Of a DNA stretch of 64,000 bases, positions 33,093-44,652 are shown piece by piece. Each line of letters opens with the position of its first letter. Positions within the stretch are counted from its first letter, which is position 1. Position numbers and translations under genes: made by a program. The stretch comes from Henckelia pumila (lineage: Eukaryota; Streptophyta; Magnoliopsida; Lamiales; Gesneriaceae). Under the pieces are notes generated by a model. The model searched no databases. It was not told where the DNA came from and saw only the letters and a list, made by a program, of their open reading frames with translations. The stretch covers positions 81,426,589 to 81,490,588 of the forward strand of contig NC_133121.1 of the NCBI RefSeq assembly GCF_033568475.1. Reading direction: 5' to 3'.

Positions 33093-33580
33093 TTGTTGTA
33101 ATATTTCTCTTTCTATTGTATTAAGTTTTCTTTATGTATTACAAGAACAAGGCTACTATGAGTAGCTAAACAAGTTGTCTTATCCTCTTCAAAGGAGTTG
33201 ATTTATGTAATAATATCATGTCTGAATAATTTCTTTAAAGCCTCTTGTTCTTTCATGCTCATATTTTATAATTAAATTTATATACCATACGCATTAAGGT
33301 AGAAAACGAATTAAGGCTGTGCTGGGTGTCGTTGAAGGAGCTTGTGCAGAAACCATCTGTTGCGACTGCGTGGTTGGAGTGAGGAGCACTTCGTAAAACT
33401 CGGCAGGTATGACCCGACGACATTTTGGTCAAAGAGGTATTTAAATTTATTTCATCTTACGGAAGCATGTTGGACCCTAATTCGGAGTATATCGGCTGGA
33501 AATTTTGCGTAACTGATAATCTTGCATGGCCGGGACTGGTTCGATAGGTTAACGATGTCACGTACAAAGGATTAGTTGCT
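33093..33580 (+). other. Viral leader and unassigned DNA
   Basis: Bases 33093-33290 are T-rich leader-like sequence; 33216-33245 is complementary to 25979-26006 near the PBS. From 33290 to 33580 the composition changes (more GC, words such as GGCAGGTATGACCCGACGAC) and resembles LTR-type repeats rather than virus. No ORF over 60 codons. Confidence 0.45.
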
Positions 33581-33589
33581 AAATAATAT

Positions 33590-33695
33590 TTAATTCAAAA
33601 ATGGGGACCACTAGGGAGTTGAAATAAAGAAAATTGTGGTTAGGGAGTTAAGATAAAGTTTGAAGGGTTGGTAGGGATTTTTAAATCATTTACCC
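33590..33695 (-). repeat. Right arm of the inverted repeat around the pararetrovirus
   Basis: Its reverse complement reads AAATCCCTACCAACCCTTC, then TTAACTCCCTAACC and TTTCAACTCCCTAG, matching the left arm at 25717-25835 word for word with small gaps. Confidence 0.6.
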
Positions 33696-33789
33696 TATTT
33701 TTTTATGGACTAGAACTTTATTTTATTTTATTTTATTTTATTAGGCAATTTAGATTCGGGAATCATTTGACGCAATCGACGGTATCCGT

Positions 33790-33899
33790 TGGATTAAGCC
33801 GCAATCAGATCAACGGCGAGATTGGATCCAACATCGCGTTTTAAAGTTTGCGGCGATCCACGGAGGCCTGAGCGCATCACAGATCCCAACTCCAAAATC
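33790..33899 (+). other. Probable first 5' UTR exon of the GTE gene
   Basis: This GC-richer stretch ends at a good donor (CCAAAATC followed by GTAAGCACTCTC). A matching acceptor is GAGCAG at 34257-34262, so an intron of about 360 bp in the 5' UTR is likely. The bases between 34263 and the ATG at 34509 would be the second UTR exon. Based on splice-site pattern and composition only. Confidence 0.45.
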
Positions 33900-34508
33900 G
33901 TAAGCACTCTCCATCTTCTCTCTGTACAAATTGTTTTTTTTTTTTTTTGTATCTATAGATTTCCTAATTTCTAGGTTTTTTTTTTCGGGGTTTCTTTCTT
34001 TTGTTTCATGCGATATCTGTCGGACCCAAGAGCACTTATTTCGTACACTATTTCAGCCCGACTACGTTGTTTGATCTCTGTTCTGAACCCCAGCTTTTGC
34101 GATTGGGTGGCATTTTTTCTTGGTTTTTTGCATTCTAGGGCTTCGTTGTGATGTTTGGTGTCCTGGGGGTCAAACTAAGATAGTTGGATTTAGGGCTTGG
34201 TAGTGGCGTGTGGTTTGTTTTGATTTGATTAATCTTTTGCTGTTTATCTTGCATTTGAGCAGGATTTCGAGTAAGCTTTGGGGGATATGAAATTTATCAG
34301 TGTAGGGTGATTGGGAAACGAAAACCTTTTCAAGTTTCGCGTTTTGAATTTCAAATTATTTTACTTTGTGGAGTCCTAAAGCTTGGTCTCTCGTTGGCAC
34401 CGAGCGAAATATAGCTTGAATTCTATTTGGAAGCTTTTTTTTTTTTTTTTCTGGCATTTCGAGGAGAACTTGTGTATGAAGAAGAGCTGATGTGTGGGGT
34501 TGAAATTT

Positions 34509-37500
34509 ATGGCACCTACTATTCCAGTAGATTACTCTGGGCAGAGGGAATCAAAGAAGCTTCGAAATACTCTGTCAGCTGACATGAATGGGAATGCATG
34601 GAAATTTTCCAATGGTTATTCCTCCAGGCCTGTGCCAGATTATCGGCAACCAGTGGAGGCAATGGCTGAATCAGAAGGCTTTGGTAGCTCAGGTCAGGTT
34701 GCTGGGGAGTTCACTGCCTCGGAGGACTCCTCTACTCCAACAAAAAGAAAATGCATTAGCTTGAATGTGGATACTTGTGATAGGTTTGGTCTGCAGATGC
34801 AGGTTTTGTCGGTGTCTAATATGTCAAGTTCGGAGAGGAAGGATTTGGAGGTGAGGTTGAAAAATGATCTTGAAAAAGTTAGGATGCTTCAAATGAAGAT
34901 AGGTTCGTATGGAATAGGTGCCATGGTGTATGGACCCAAAACTGACAACCATGTTCACGAACGTGGGCCAGTTAGAACTGCTGTGGAGGCAAAAAAGCCA
35001 TTGTCTATGAATGAAATGGTTATACCATCAGGGAAGAAAAAGGCCCCTACTGGTAAAAACGGTTTTCGTGCGAGAGGTGGACCTGTGGAATCTGGAAGAA
35101 TTGAGATAACAAAGCAGGGTGCAACGCAGAATACTAAATGCATTATGTTGATGAAACAGTGTGAGACATTGTTAAATCGTTTGATGTCACAAAAGCATGC
35201 ATGGGTTTTCAATGAGCCTGTTGATGTCGTAAAACTGAATATACCGGATTATCGCAGTGTTATCAAGCATCCTATGGATTTGGGTACAATAAAAGGCAAG
35301 TTACGCACTAACCAGTATTCCAATACAATGGAGTTTGCAGCAGATGTGAGGCTTACCTTCGAAAATGCTTTTACTTATAATTCACGGGGGACTGAAGTCC
35401 ATTGTATGGCTGAGGAACTCAGTAGATTCTTTGAAATGAGGTGGAAAGCAATTGAGAAGAAAATTCCAGCCGCTGCAAGTGAATCCAGGGTTTCAAAATC
35501 CAGTGTTATTATTGAACAGCACATGCCACCTTCTAAGAAGCAAAAAACCAATTCTTTCAAAAACCAGGTCAATCAAGAGATTGCTAGGCCATTAATGAGT
35601 AATCTCGAGAAACAAAAATTGGGTGCAGAGTTGGAGGACTTGTTGGCAGAACTGCCCGACAGTATAATTGACTTCTTGAAAGAGAGTACGATGAATGGGA
35701 ATCAAGTGAATGAAGATGAGATTGAAATTGACATTGATACTCTTAGTGATGAGACCCTATTCATGTTGAGGAAGCTTCTGGACGCTTATCTACTACAGAA
35801 ACAGAAAATTAAGGAAAAAGTAGAGCCGTGTGAAATTGAGGTGCTTGCGTATAAGTGCTTTTTCATCTGGATACAAGTTTTATAATCTCATGCACTTATA
35901 ATTATCTCCTGAATGAATGCATTTGATTTGTTCTTGACCACTCTTAAGTGTACCATTACAGATGTATAACCATTCGGGATTTAGTGATTTATCCGTACAG
36001 CCTTGCAAGGGTAATTTTTCTTCTGGGACAAAGTTGCATTTTGTTGTGGAGTTTAGCTGTCTTATTTTCTTAGCTTAACATCATTGTTTTCTTCATTTGC
36101 TTTCCCTAACAAATATCAGACAACGGGCCACCTTTGTCTGGTTCTCCTGCAAGGGGGATTGATAAGGATGCTGCGAGAACTGATGTCAGTAGATACAGTA
36201 ATTCAAGAAGCTCCAGTAGTGAGCAAGGCTCCTCATCCAGTGGTTTGTGCTATTATGAACCCTTTATGCACTGTTTTATCTCATCAGTTTATAAGTTTTT
36301 ATTATATATTGTTCAGTGTCATGTGAAATTTCAATGTTTGCCCTTCTGTGTTTGAATGTATCATGGATTATAGATATCATAATTTCCCTTCAGACCGGAT
36401 ATCTTTTATAGCACTGAATGTTGGTGTGTCTGTAATTTGAAATTAATTAATTAACATCTGCAGCATTTTAATATACCTTCATGCTAGGAACTTGCATTGA
36501 GAGTTTGACAAAGTACACACACTCTCTCTCTCTTGTATCCAAGTGCTCAAAGACCTTTTTAATATGATAAAAACGGTTACATCCCTAGCATGGCAAGAGA
36601 GAATCTTGTTAATGGTACTAAAGCTTTGAGCATAGACTAGTAGGTGAAAGAAAGGAGTAAAACCAATTAAATACGAGAAGAATATAAAGCATCACCAGTG
36701 ACGCTTTTGGACTTTTATTTGCTAATCCTGTTGCATATTTATGGGTGCCAGTTTTTTGCAACTTTAACCACCTTCGAGATATTTTGGACCAGATCACCGG
36801 ATTCGTGGAATGCTGAAAACCAATTAAATATGAGAAGAAAAGAGTAAAACCAATTAAATATGAGACGAATATAAAGCATTGCGAGTGACTTTGTTGGACT
36901 TCTATTTTGCATATTATGGGTGCCAGTTTTTCTCAACTGTAACCACCACGTGTTTAACCGCTTTCGAGATATTTTGGACCAGTCACGGGACTCGTGGACT
37001 GCTGAAAACCAATTAAGTATGAGAATAAATGAGTTAAACCAATTAAATATGTGACTAATATAAAGCATCGCGAGTGACTTTGTTGGACTTTTATTTGCTA
37101 ATCATGTTGCATATTATGGGTTCCAGTTATTTTCAACTTTAACCACCACGTGTTTAACCACCTTCGAGATATTTTGGACCAGATCACTGGACTTGTGGAA
37201 TGCTGAATTTCGACACTGTTGATTTTCTTTTAACAATGTTAAAAAGATATTACGGCCCTTGTCATGTTAAGAAGAGTTGTTTGCTATATGCTATTTAGCA
37301 ATTCATAGCTTTACCTGCAACTGTCGAGTAACTTTCTGATTCGGTATCTGATTGAGACATGTTTCAAAAAATGATTTTTAATGGGACAGCATTTAAATCT
37401 ATCCTGTTGAAAGTTTGCCATTTTTTGTCTTAACAGTGTTCTGTTTCGGAGATGGTAGATATTCCCTTCATTTCCATTCCATTACTTTCTAGTTTCTAAT

Positions 37501-39120
37501 TATATTTTTCTTATTTGAAGGACCATAACATTGTACACATCTTAAAAACCATATGAAACACATTGCAGTTTTTCTTGATAACCTAGAATGAAGAAAAATA
37601 CTATGCATGCCTTGGGACGTGAGTTCAAGTCTGAGCAAGAATTGAGTCTATTATTTTTGAATCTAATGTCTCTAGGTTTGCTGTTTATTCAGATACAGAT
37701 TCTGAAAGTTCTGCTCCTGATGAATTAAATGTTGCCAACGAAGTGATTCCTTCGAGTACTGCTAATGTTAGTTTTCAGTTCCCTGTGTATTCCAATAGCT
37801 TCCTTCTCCTTCTGTTTTCCTTTTGTTATTGTTTCTTGTAACTGCCATAATGATGCAGTTACCTTTTGAACTTTCATTGGCCTGTGACTCTTATTTTCTT
37901 CCTTTCCATCATGATGCCAGGAAAATTTAGAAGTTAGTGCAGACGAGAAGGAAACTAACATTGGTTTTCCCAACAATGGAGGTAGTCCTTTTGGGTTTTG
38001 AAGAATTTTTCAATAAGCTCTGTTTTCATTCTGAGTTTGACATATATTTTGAGTTATCTGCAGATTTTTCGGACAGGAAAACTGAGCATAACTTACATTT
38101 AAGATCTTCACATGCCGAGCCTATTTTTCTGCAAGAGGGTAAGCAATGAAAAACCATGAGGAAATGTATGCTATTACAGTGCAGCATCATCTCACCAACC
38201 GGCTGTATAATTTTAGGGGAGAGTGCTCCACCAGAGAGGCAAGTCTCCCCTGATAAGCTTTATCGTGCAGCTATACTGAGAAGCCGATTTGCTGACATTA
38301 TTATTAAAGCCCAAGAGAATTCCATTGAAAAAGTATGCATACAGATTTAGTTGATTTGTGAAATTGCAGCCTGCTGCATTCCATCCATCTCCAGCTATGC
38401 AGTATTACTAATAGTAACAGCTAAAAATTTTCAGGGAGAGAGACCAGATCCTGAGAAGCTAAAGCTTGAGAGGGAGGAGCTTGAGAGGCGTAGAAGAGAA
38501 GGTCTGAGTCAAAAAACAATTCTGCTGATGAATATATGTGATTTGAGTTGTATTCTTGCTCGGTGCATGAAATTGAAATGTTATCATTAACTTTGCTCAT
38601 GAAATGGTGTTGTGGAGTTTTGTGTTATCAGAGAAAGCACGCTTGCAAGCTGAAGCTAAGGCTGCAGAATTGGCTCGAAGAAAAGCTGAAGCAGAAGCTG
38701 CTGCAGAAGCTAGAAAGAAAATAGAACTTGAGAGGGAAGCTGCACGTCAGGCTCTGCAGAAGGTAATAGTAGAGATTTCCTCTTAATGTGAAAAATTAAG
38801 GAACATCCACTGTTCCGTTTTCCTTTATTTAATCCTTGAGCTCTCAACAGATGGAGCAGACTGTTGAAATCAATGAGAGTTGCCGGTTCATGGAAGATCT
38901 CGAAATGTTTAGGGCTGCCCCTGATGAGCACCTGCAGAACTTTTCGGAGGAGAGCCCTGAAAATTCTGAAAACTGCCATGGTAGTTTCAAATTTCAGGCA
39001 AGTTGTAATCCGTTGGAACAACTAGGATTGTACATGAAGAACGATGAAGAGGAAGAAGAAATCGAACCTCACAGCGTCGCTGATATCCCAAACGATCCAG
39101 AAGAAGGAGAGATTGATTGA
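34509..39120 (+). CDS. GTE8-like: Bromodomain-NET (GTE/BET family) transcription factor, GTE8/GTE10-like
   Basis: Proposed CDS: join(34509..35840, 35962..36010, 36120..36242, 37693..37766, 37921..37981, 38064..38138, 38217..38332, 38435..38501, 38632..38762, 38851..39120), 2298 nt, 765 aa, all junctions GT-AG and in phase. GTE proteins are nuclear BET-family regulators that bind acetylated histones. The bromodomain is at about residues 209-318 ([45 protein letters not shown]). The NET domain, at about 366-435, contains [19 protein letters not shown] and [19 protein letters not shown]. Then come a Ser-rich stretch, an Arg/Glu/Ala coiled coil at 611-676 and an acidic tail ending [11 protein letters not shown]...EEGEID, typical of the GTE8-12 subgroup. 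The tiny exon 2 (49 nt) and exon 4 are supported by phase and by the conserved SGFSDLS...QPCKG segment. I chose the ATG at 34509 (MAPTIPVDY) because upstream codons lack another in-frame ATG. Confidence 0.9.
36655..37207 (+). repeat. Three tandem repeats (about 185 bp) in intron 3 of the GTE gene
   Basis: The words AAACCAATTAAATA, AATATAAAGCAT, GAGTGACTTTGTTGGACTT, GGGTGCCAGTT, AACCACC and GAGATATTTTGGACCAG recur in the same order three times, with period about 180-190 bp. The copies have diverged by point changes and small gaps. No coding role; the short minus-strand ORF across it follows from the repetition. Confidence 0.8.
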
Positions 39121-40254
39121 TCGAATTTTTCGAATTTGTCAAGAGGTCACTCGAGAAGTGAATTTGAACTAAGCTCGATATATATCAAAAACCATCTTCC
39201 TTGAATTTGATGAAAATCTGTGTTGGCAATGCATATAAGGCAAATGTGTGTCCTTGTTTCTGTTTCTTTCTGCAACGACAGGAGTTGGGGCTTAATTTTC
39301 CGCTTCACATGATTTGTTACCGGGTCAATCTCTCGCAATTTTTTCATGAGAGATCAATTTTGTTGATTGGCACGACGTCTATCTTCATGCATGTGTGTGC
39401 CCGATCGATTGGTAATGTAGAGAGGATTTATAAATTTATCTGCGAATGCAGTTGCACATAGGTTGTTTCTGGTTCTGGGTGCAGATTTGTAACATTGCAT
39501 GCTTTATGTGTAGCATGAGAATAGGATTCCAAGTAAAATTATTTTCTGCAAACTGTATTATATCCGTATATTTAGCAAAACCAGACCTTTCATAATTAAA
39601 AACCAAATCAAATCTAGAATTTCGACTTCGGCTCAGTTCGACTTTTGCTCACCTCTAATTTATATGATACCCGTTTTACATAAGAATTTCATATTCAACC
39701 AACGGCGAGAATAATGGTAAGATAGTTCATTGTACAACGATATTTACAACAATTATATTTTGAGATTTTGATATTACATTATAAATAGAATTTTTGTATT
39801 GAATTTTTTATGATGTTAGAATTGTTGTAAAATTTTGTTGTACATGTTGCATAACTCAATATCACATGTAGTTGAAAAAGATTAAAATTAAAATCAACTT
39901 CCAATGTACTTTTTTCGTAGCAACAATAAAAACACGTCGAGGTGAAGTCAAAGATCCCCGATTCAGGATTATAATGATATTATTATACATCGTGTTATAA
40001 AATAATTCCATTGTATAATGGAGAAAATTAATATTATTAACCTGTTTATTTTATTATGTATGATTTTCACAAAGAACTAATTGTACGTTTTCTTAGCATA
40101 GTATAACGGTATGACACCATGATAAAATTTCTGCAAATGAAACTCCAATAGAGGTTTTGGTGGAGTTCAGAACTCTCTCGAGTGATCTATAATTCTATTG
40201 AAGACAAATGAATGTTCTAGAATAATCGAAAAATGAGAGACTTGAAAATTATAA
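39121..40254 (+). other. 3' UTR of the GTE gene and intergenic AT-rich DNA
   Basis: The first 400 bases are the likely 3' UTR. The remainder is AT-rich with scattered decayed sequence; I see no further gene, RNA gene or clear element. Confidence 0.4.
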
Positions 40255-41050
40255 GGACATGCTAAGTATGAGAGAATGAGGTGGGAATGGAATGAACATT
40301 CGCAATTCATTCTCTATACTTATACAAGGGTTTGACATGACAATGGTAATAGTCATTCCATTCATTATGGATGAGAATGGTCATTCTCACCTCTCATTTC
40401 CATGTTTTATACAAATTTTTTCCATTTTTAGATTATCTAAACTAGTATTAACTTATATAATTATAAAAATTATTATAATAATATATTATAATATATACAA
40501 AAATAGTTATATTATTATTTATTATTATATTAATAATAATAACTTTTTATTACTATTTCATAGTATTATGATTTAATTATTTATCATTATTATTTATAAA
40601 AGTATTAATAAAAATATTAATATTATTTAATATTATTTCGAAAATAATAAATAATAATAATAATTACATTAGTAAAAATATTATTATAATTACATTTTAT
40701 TATTATAATAAAATAATTATTATAATTATAATTATAAAAATATAAATATAAATTTAGATTTAATTAAACTATATAATGATAATTTTATAATAATTAATAC
40801 ATTATCAATAATAATGATATTAATAAAAAGTGTATGAATAACTATTATTTTGATATATGTAGTTAAAATATAATTTTATTATTAAAAATAATTTCATTTC
40901 ATTCTTTTTTTCATTTCTACTGCTACTATCCGTTGAAATGGAATATAACAACCATTTCATTCCTAAACAACCATTTCATTTTCAATCTTATTTTATTCCA
41001 AAGTTGATTTCATGCCTACTTTATTCATTTCCAACGTATCAATCATACCC
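40255..41050. mobile_element. Harbinger/Tourist-like MITE candidate
   Basis: Left end GGACATGCTAAGTATGAGAG and right end (reverse complement) GGGTATGATTGATACGTTGG are imperfect inverted repeats, both followed inward by GGAATG/GGAAATGA words. Both flanks read TAA (40252-40254 and 41051-41053), the PIF/Harbinger target type. The 796-bp interior is almost pure AT with ATTATAATAATA runs and no transposase. Confidence 0.5.
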
Positions 41051-41791
41051 TAAGTTCATACGAAATGGTCTTGAATATGTTGTACAAGACTTGAACATTC
41101 TTAATTCACATAGAAAGATCTAAAATCTGCGATGATTATCTACACTATTATAAAAGTTTCTTGTAATTTGTAGAATGTAAATATAAGAATTCTAAAATAC
41201 CAGGCAAATTAAATTTTGGTCCAATCAAACTTTATTTTGGAAAAATTGCAGAAACCAAAATATTTTTTGGAAAAAAAAATTTTGACCGATAGTGTGAAAT
41301 ATTTTGGAAAGTTAACCTTCACCACTAGATTAAGATGATCCAAGGCAACTTTTATTTATATATACATGATTAGGATTCATTTGTAATACACTTAACAGCT
41401 CGAAAGTTTATGTCTACCAACCACCTAAAATCACTATTAATCTATCTAAAATTTTTAAAATCTCAATGATCATAATTAATAATAACAACACATTCCGAGA
41501 CAGAAATACATTAAATATTATTTTTTGAGTAGTTGATAGAAATGTTTTATGAAAATAATACATTTGGTATTGTTTTTTGAAAACCCTTCCTCACATACAC
41601 ATTAACTAATTCAAGAATATATTTATTAATTTTTAATAATTAGTATGACGCTTTAAAATTTTAGTTTAAAAAGATAAAAATATACTGCAATGTCCACAAA
41701 AGTCAACCAAAAGAATTTCAGACTAGGAAAGCAAATCAAAATAGTTATGACGAAAATTAATGACTTTAGAAGTGTATAAAATATTCCTATT
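41051..41791. other. Intergenic AT-rich DNA
   Basis: No gene, element end or RNA gene recognised. It contains the expected 3' UTR side of the minus-strand transporter gene next to it. Confidence 0.4.
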
Positions 41792-44064
41792 TTAGGAGAA
41801 GAACTTATAGTCTTTAGCTTGTAATATGATCATCCTCAATGCACCAATTGGAGCTAAAATCATCAATAGAACTCCGACCACAATACATATCTGAAAAAAT
41901 TTAAAATGATTATAAATAGTTTGAAATTCCTAACCAAAAATAACACCAAAAACAGCCGTAAAGAGTAAAAATTTGATGTATATACTTATATATACGTACC
42001 CAATTGATGCACCAAGATAAACTAAATCTTTTAGGTTTGTGCACTGCAAGCCATATAATACAAGGAAGCTGCAAGACAATATCAAGATTAACTATTTTTC
42101 AAATTGATATCGTAAAGTTTATACTATTGTTTTTCAAATTAAAAATCTAGAACGAAACAAGATTTTGAGCTGCTTACATAGTATGTAGTTGGAGCAAAAG
42201 CAAAACCTCCAAAGAATCCTAGAAGTCCACCAAAGAAAGGAAACGAAATTGCCAAACCCATAGTGACAGCTGTAATGTGGGTAAAACATATATTTTAGAT
42301 CAAATGATAGATATAATTTTTAAATTTCATAAGTTCATTTTATAGCCGTAAATTGATCACGCACCTACGTAGATTGTACGAGTGACAATACGTAAAAGTC
42401 GTGTTGGGTTGAACTTCATTTTCTTCACCAAGAATGATTCTACCATATCAAATACACCCATAGCAAAAACCTACGAACTCGCAAATGTATTATATACTCT
42501 ATTATATCAAAAAAAAAAAAATCTAATATCAAGATTAAAATTTATACCTGATAACTACCAATAACATGGATGACAACGAATATGTTGGCTGCAATGATAA
42601 GCCATACAGGTTTTTCTAGTGATATAAGGATGTTGTCTTCTACGTTTCTTCCGAATACAGCATAGCCGAGAAATGCTACCGGAAAATAGCACAAAGCCAC
42701 AACGATATAGGCGATGATAACTCCTTTCATCATGGGTTTTTTGGATGGTTTTTCTGGTGTGGAAGGGATAGTGGCCTGGATTTCTAACACAACATTGTGC
42801 CCAGCAAAAGCAAAGGCTACGTCTCCTAATGCACTAAAAAATCCAAACAACCTTTCTGAGTTGTTCGATCCACGAGCTACATATTTTACCTCGCCCTCGC
42901 CGATCCCTTTATGCACTGAAGCTACCCAAGCTATGGTTGAATATCTGCAATGAATATTTCATGTATTTGTGAAAATCATTTTATAATAAATAAATAAAAT
43001 TATAAGTCTAACTCGTCATACCCGACAGACATAATTGCCGCTGCTAAAGAGATCCCACTAATAGAGTTGAAATTGGGGAGATGGGAGAGGAAGAAATGGA
43101 CGGAGCCAAATATCATTATGAAATACGTGAGTCGAATCGACTGATTGGGACGGACAATGTCGTGTATTTTCTTGAGCGACTTGCCGCCGGTGATCATATA
43201 AACAATGTTGACACCAACTTCCACCATGAGCTGTTGCGGCACCACCACCCAGAGGCCGAGCTTCTGGCCAAAAGCATGCTGGCCTAGCTCGTGGTATCGA
43301 TCAAAGCGTTTACCAGGAACCATTTCATGCATTTCCACCATTTGCCAAAGAGTGTAAAGAGTGATGATCCATGACAAAACCATGACGGTAACGCCCGGTC
43401 CCCTAATAAAAATAGGGATTAGATGTTCAAATATTAAATTGAATTTCATTAAAAAAAAATTTGAAAAATATTATTGACTCAAAATAATTCGATGGCATTT
43501 AATTTTGGGGACAAATGCAGTAGGTTTTCCAACATGTCGTAAGAGTAGTAAAACTTATTTACTAAAAAATATAACACAGTTACACAAGGATCAAAAAATT
43601 TTCCAAACATCAAATTAAGAATTTTTTTCTTTTTCATTTTTTTTTAAAAGAAAAATTTAGAGAACAAAAGCCAAAACATTTCCGTGAAAATTAAACAAGC
43701 ATTCAGTATGAATTAACACACAATTAATTACCGGCTATACTCAAAATAACAAAGCTATACTCAAAATAACAAATTAAATTTGCACGTCAAAAACTTATAT
43801 ATAAAGCTCACAAAAATCCAATTAATTTCCCTTACAAAAAAGTTTATATATGTTTGTTAAATCAAATAATAATAATATTCAGGAACGTACGTACCACCCG
43901 AGTTCGGACATGGCGTAGGGAAGACCGAGCACACCGGCGCCAACCATGGCCGTGACATTGTGAAAAGTAGAGTACCACCATTTCCCGTTCCTGGAGGACG
44001 TCACTGGAAGCCATTCGTTCAAATCTTTCTCTTTCTTTTTGCCACTCGATTCCACTGCTGCCAT
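41792..44064 (-). CDS. LHT1: Lysine/histidine transporter 1-like amino acid permease (7 exons)
   Basis: Proposed CDS: complement(join(41792..41890, 42000..42068, 42178..42269, 42365..42470, 42548..42944, 43022..43402, 43895..44064)), 1314 nt, 437 aa. All introns are GT-AG and phases agree; family members are about 440 aa. LHT proteins are plasma-membrane proton-coupled permeases of the AAAP family that take up neutral and acidic amino acids, lysine and histidine. Family signatures, in order: [20 protein letters not shown] (TM1), [114 protein letters not shown] and a KDYKFFS end. About ten to eleven membrane segments are visible. No damage is seen. The ATG at 44064 gives the usual short hydrophilic N-terminus ([14 protein letters not shown]). 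LHT1 against a close paralogue cannot be settled here. Confidence 0.92.
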
Positions 44065-44147
44065 TTTTTTCTTTTTTTTTAAAGAGAAAAGTTATTAATA
44101 ATGAGACTAATTAGGATGTCTATCGGTATATATAAGAGAATTTGAGA

Positions 44148-44560
44148 AATCTTTTCCAACAGAATGTTTTTGGACGGTATATAAAAAGAATTTTGCCAGA
44201 AATCTTTTCCAACAGAATGTTTTTGGAAATTAGTTTTGATTTTTTTTTTTAATTTAATTATCCAGTAGTATTAATAGATTGGAAATTAGTTTTGATTTTG
44301 TTTTTAATTTAATTATCCAGTAGTATTAATAGAGAAGCAGTTGTATCGTTCAAAAAGGGAGAAAATCTTTCCAACAGATTCTATTTGGAAAATTAGTTTT
44401 GACTTTTTTTTTAATTTAATTATCCAGTAGTATTAATAGAGAAGCAGTTGTATCGGGACGAAATCTTTCCAACGGATTGTATTCGGAAAATTAGTATTAA
44501 CAGACAAGCATGCATTTGTTTTAATTATCCAAGAGAAGCATTTGTTATCGTAAAAAATAA
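44148..44560. repeat. Tandem repeats in the upstream region of the LHT gene
   Basis: The unit TTTAATTTAATTATCCAGTA with GTATTAATAGA occurs at least three times (about 44251, 44306, 44413), preceded by TTGGAAATTAGTTTTGA. A second unit, AATCTTTCCAACAGA, recurs about five times. The repeats start 84 bp upstream of the ATG and so lie in the likely promoter. Confidence 0.7.
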
Positions 44561-44652
44561 TAGAAAAGTAAATATATATATATATATATATATTAACAGT
44601 TTCTCCTAAATAATAGTGCTAGTGCATATGACATTTTCTCACATAAAAGGAG

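Larger units (their letters stand above)
25836..33580 (+). mobile_element. Endogenous pararetrovirus (Caulimoviridae, solendovirus/cavemovirus-like), decayed
   Basis: About 7.7 kb of near-complete viral genome in plus orientation. In order: tRNA-Met PBS, two small ORFs, capsid with zinc knuckle, 30K-type movement protein, aspartic protease-RT-RNase H, a TAV-like ORF, a 35S-like promoter and a leader poly(A) signal. There is no integrase, as expected for plant pararetroviruses; they enter the genome by recombination or repair. Capsid upstream of movement, plus a separate terminal TAV-like ORF, fits solendoviruses and cavemoviruses better than caulimo-, badna- or petuviruses. Several nonsense codons, frameshifts and a deletion make it non-functional. 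The last 290 bases (33290-33580) have no viral hallmark and may be other DNA. Confidence 0.88.
25717..33695. mobile_element. Inverted-repeat-bounded unit enclosing the pararetrovirus
   Basis: The arms 25717-25835 and 33590-33695 are imperfect inverted repeats sharing AAATCCCTA, CCTTC, AACTTTAT, AACTCCCTA and AATATTTAAT-like words in order. The outer flanks are TATTTTTTA (25708-25716) and TATTTTTTT (33696-33704), an 8-of-9 match compatible with a Mutator-type 9-bp target duplication, though the AT-rich content weakens that. The simplest reading is a foldback element or MITE into which the virus integrated. The pairing is visible; the class is a guess. Confidence 0.55.

Noticed and set aside
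33290..33580. Assignment of this stretch to the viral genome
   Set aside because: Composition and words look like LTR-type repeat; no viral motif supports it, so it is only kept inside the outer bounds as uncertain.
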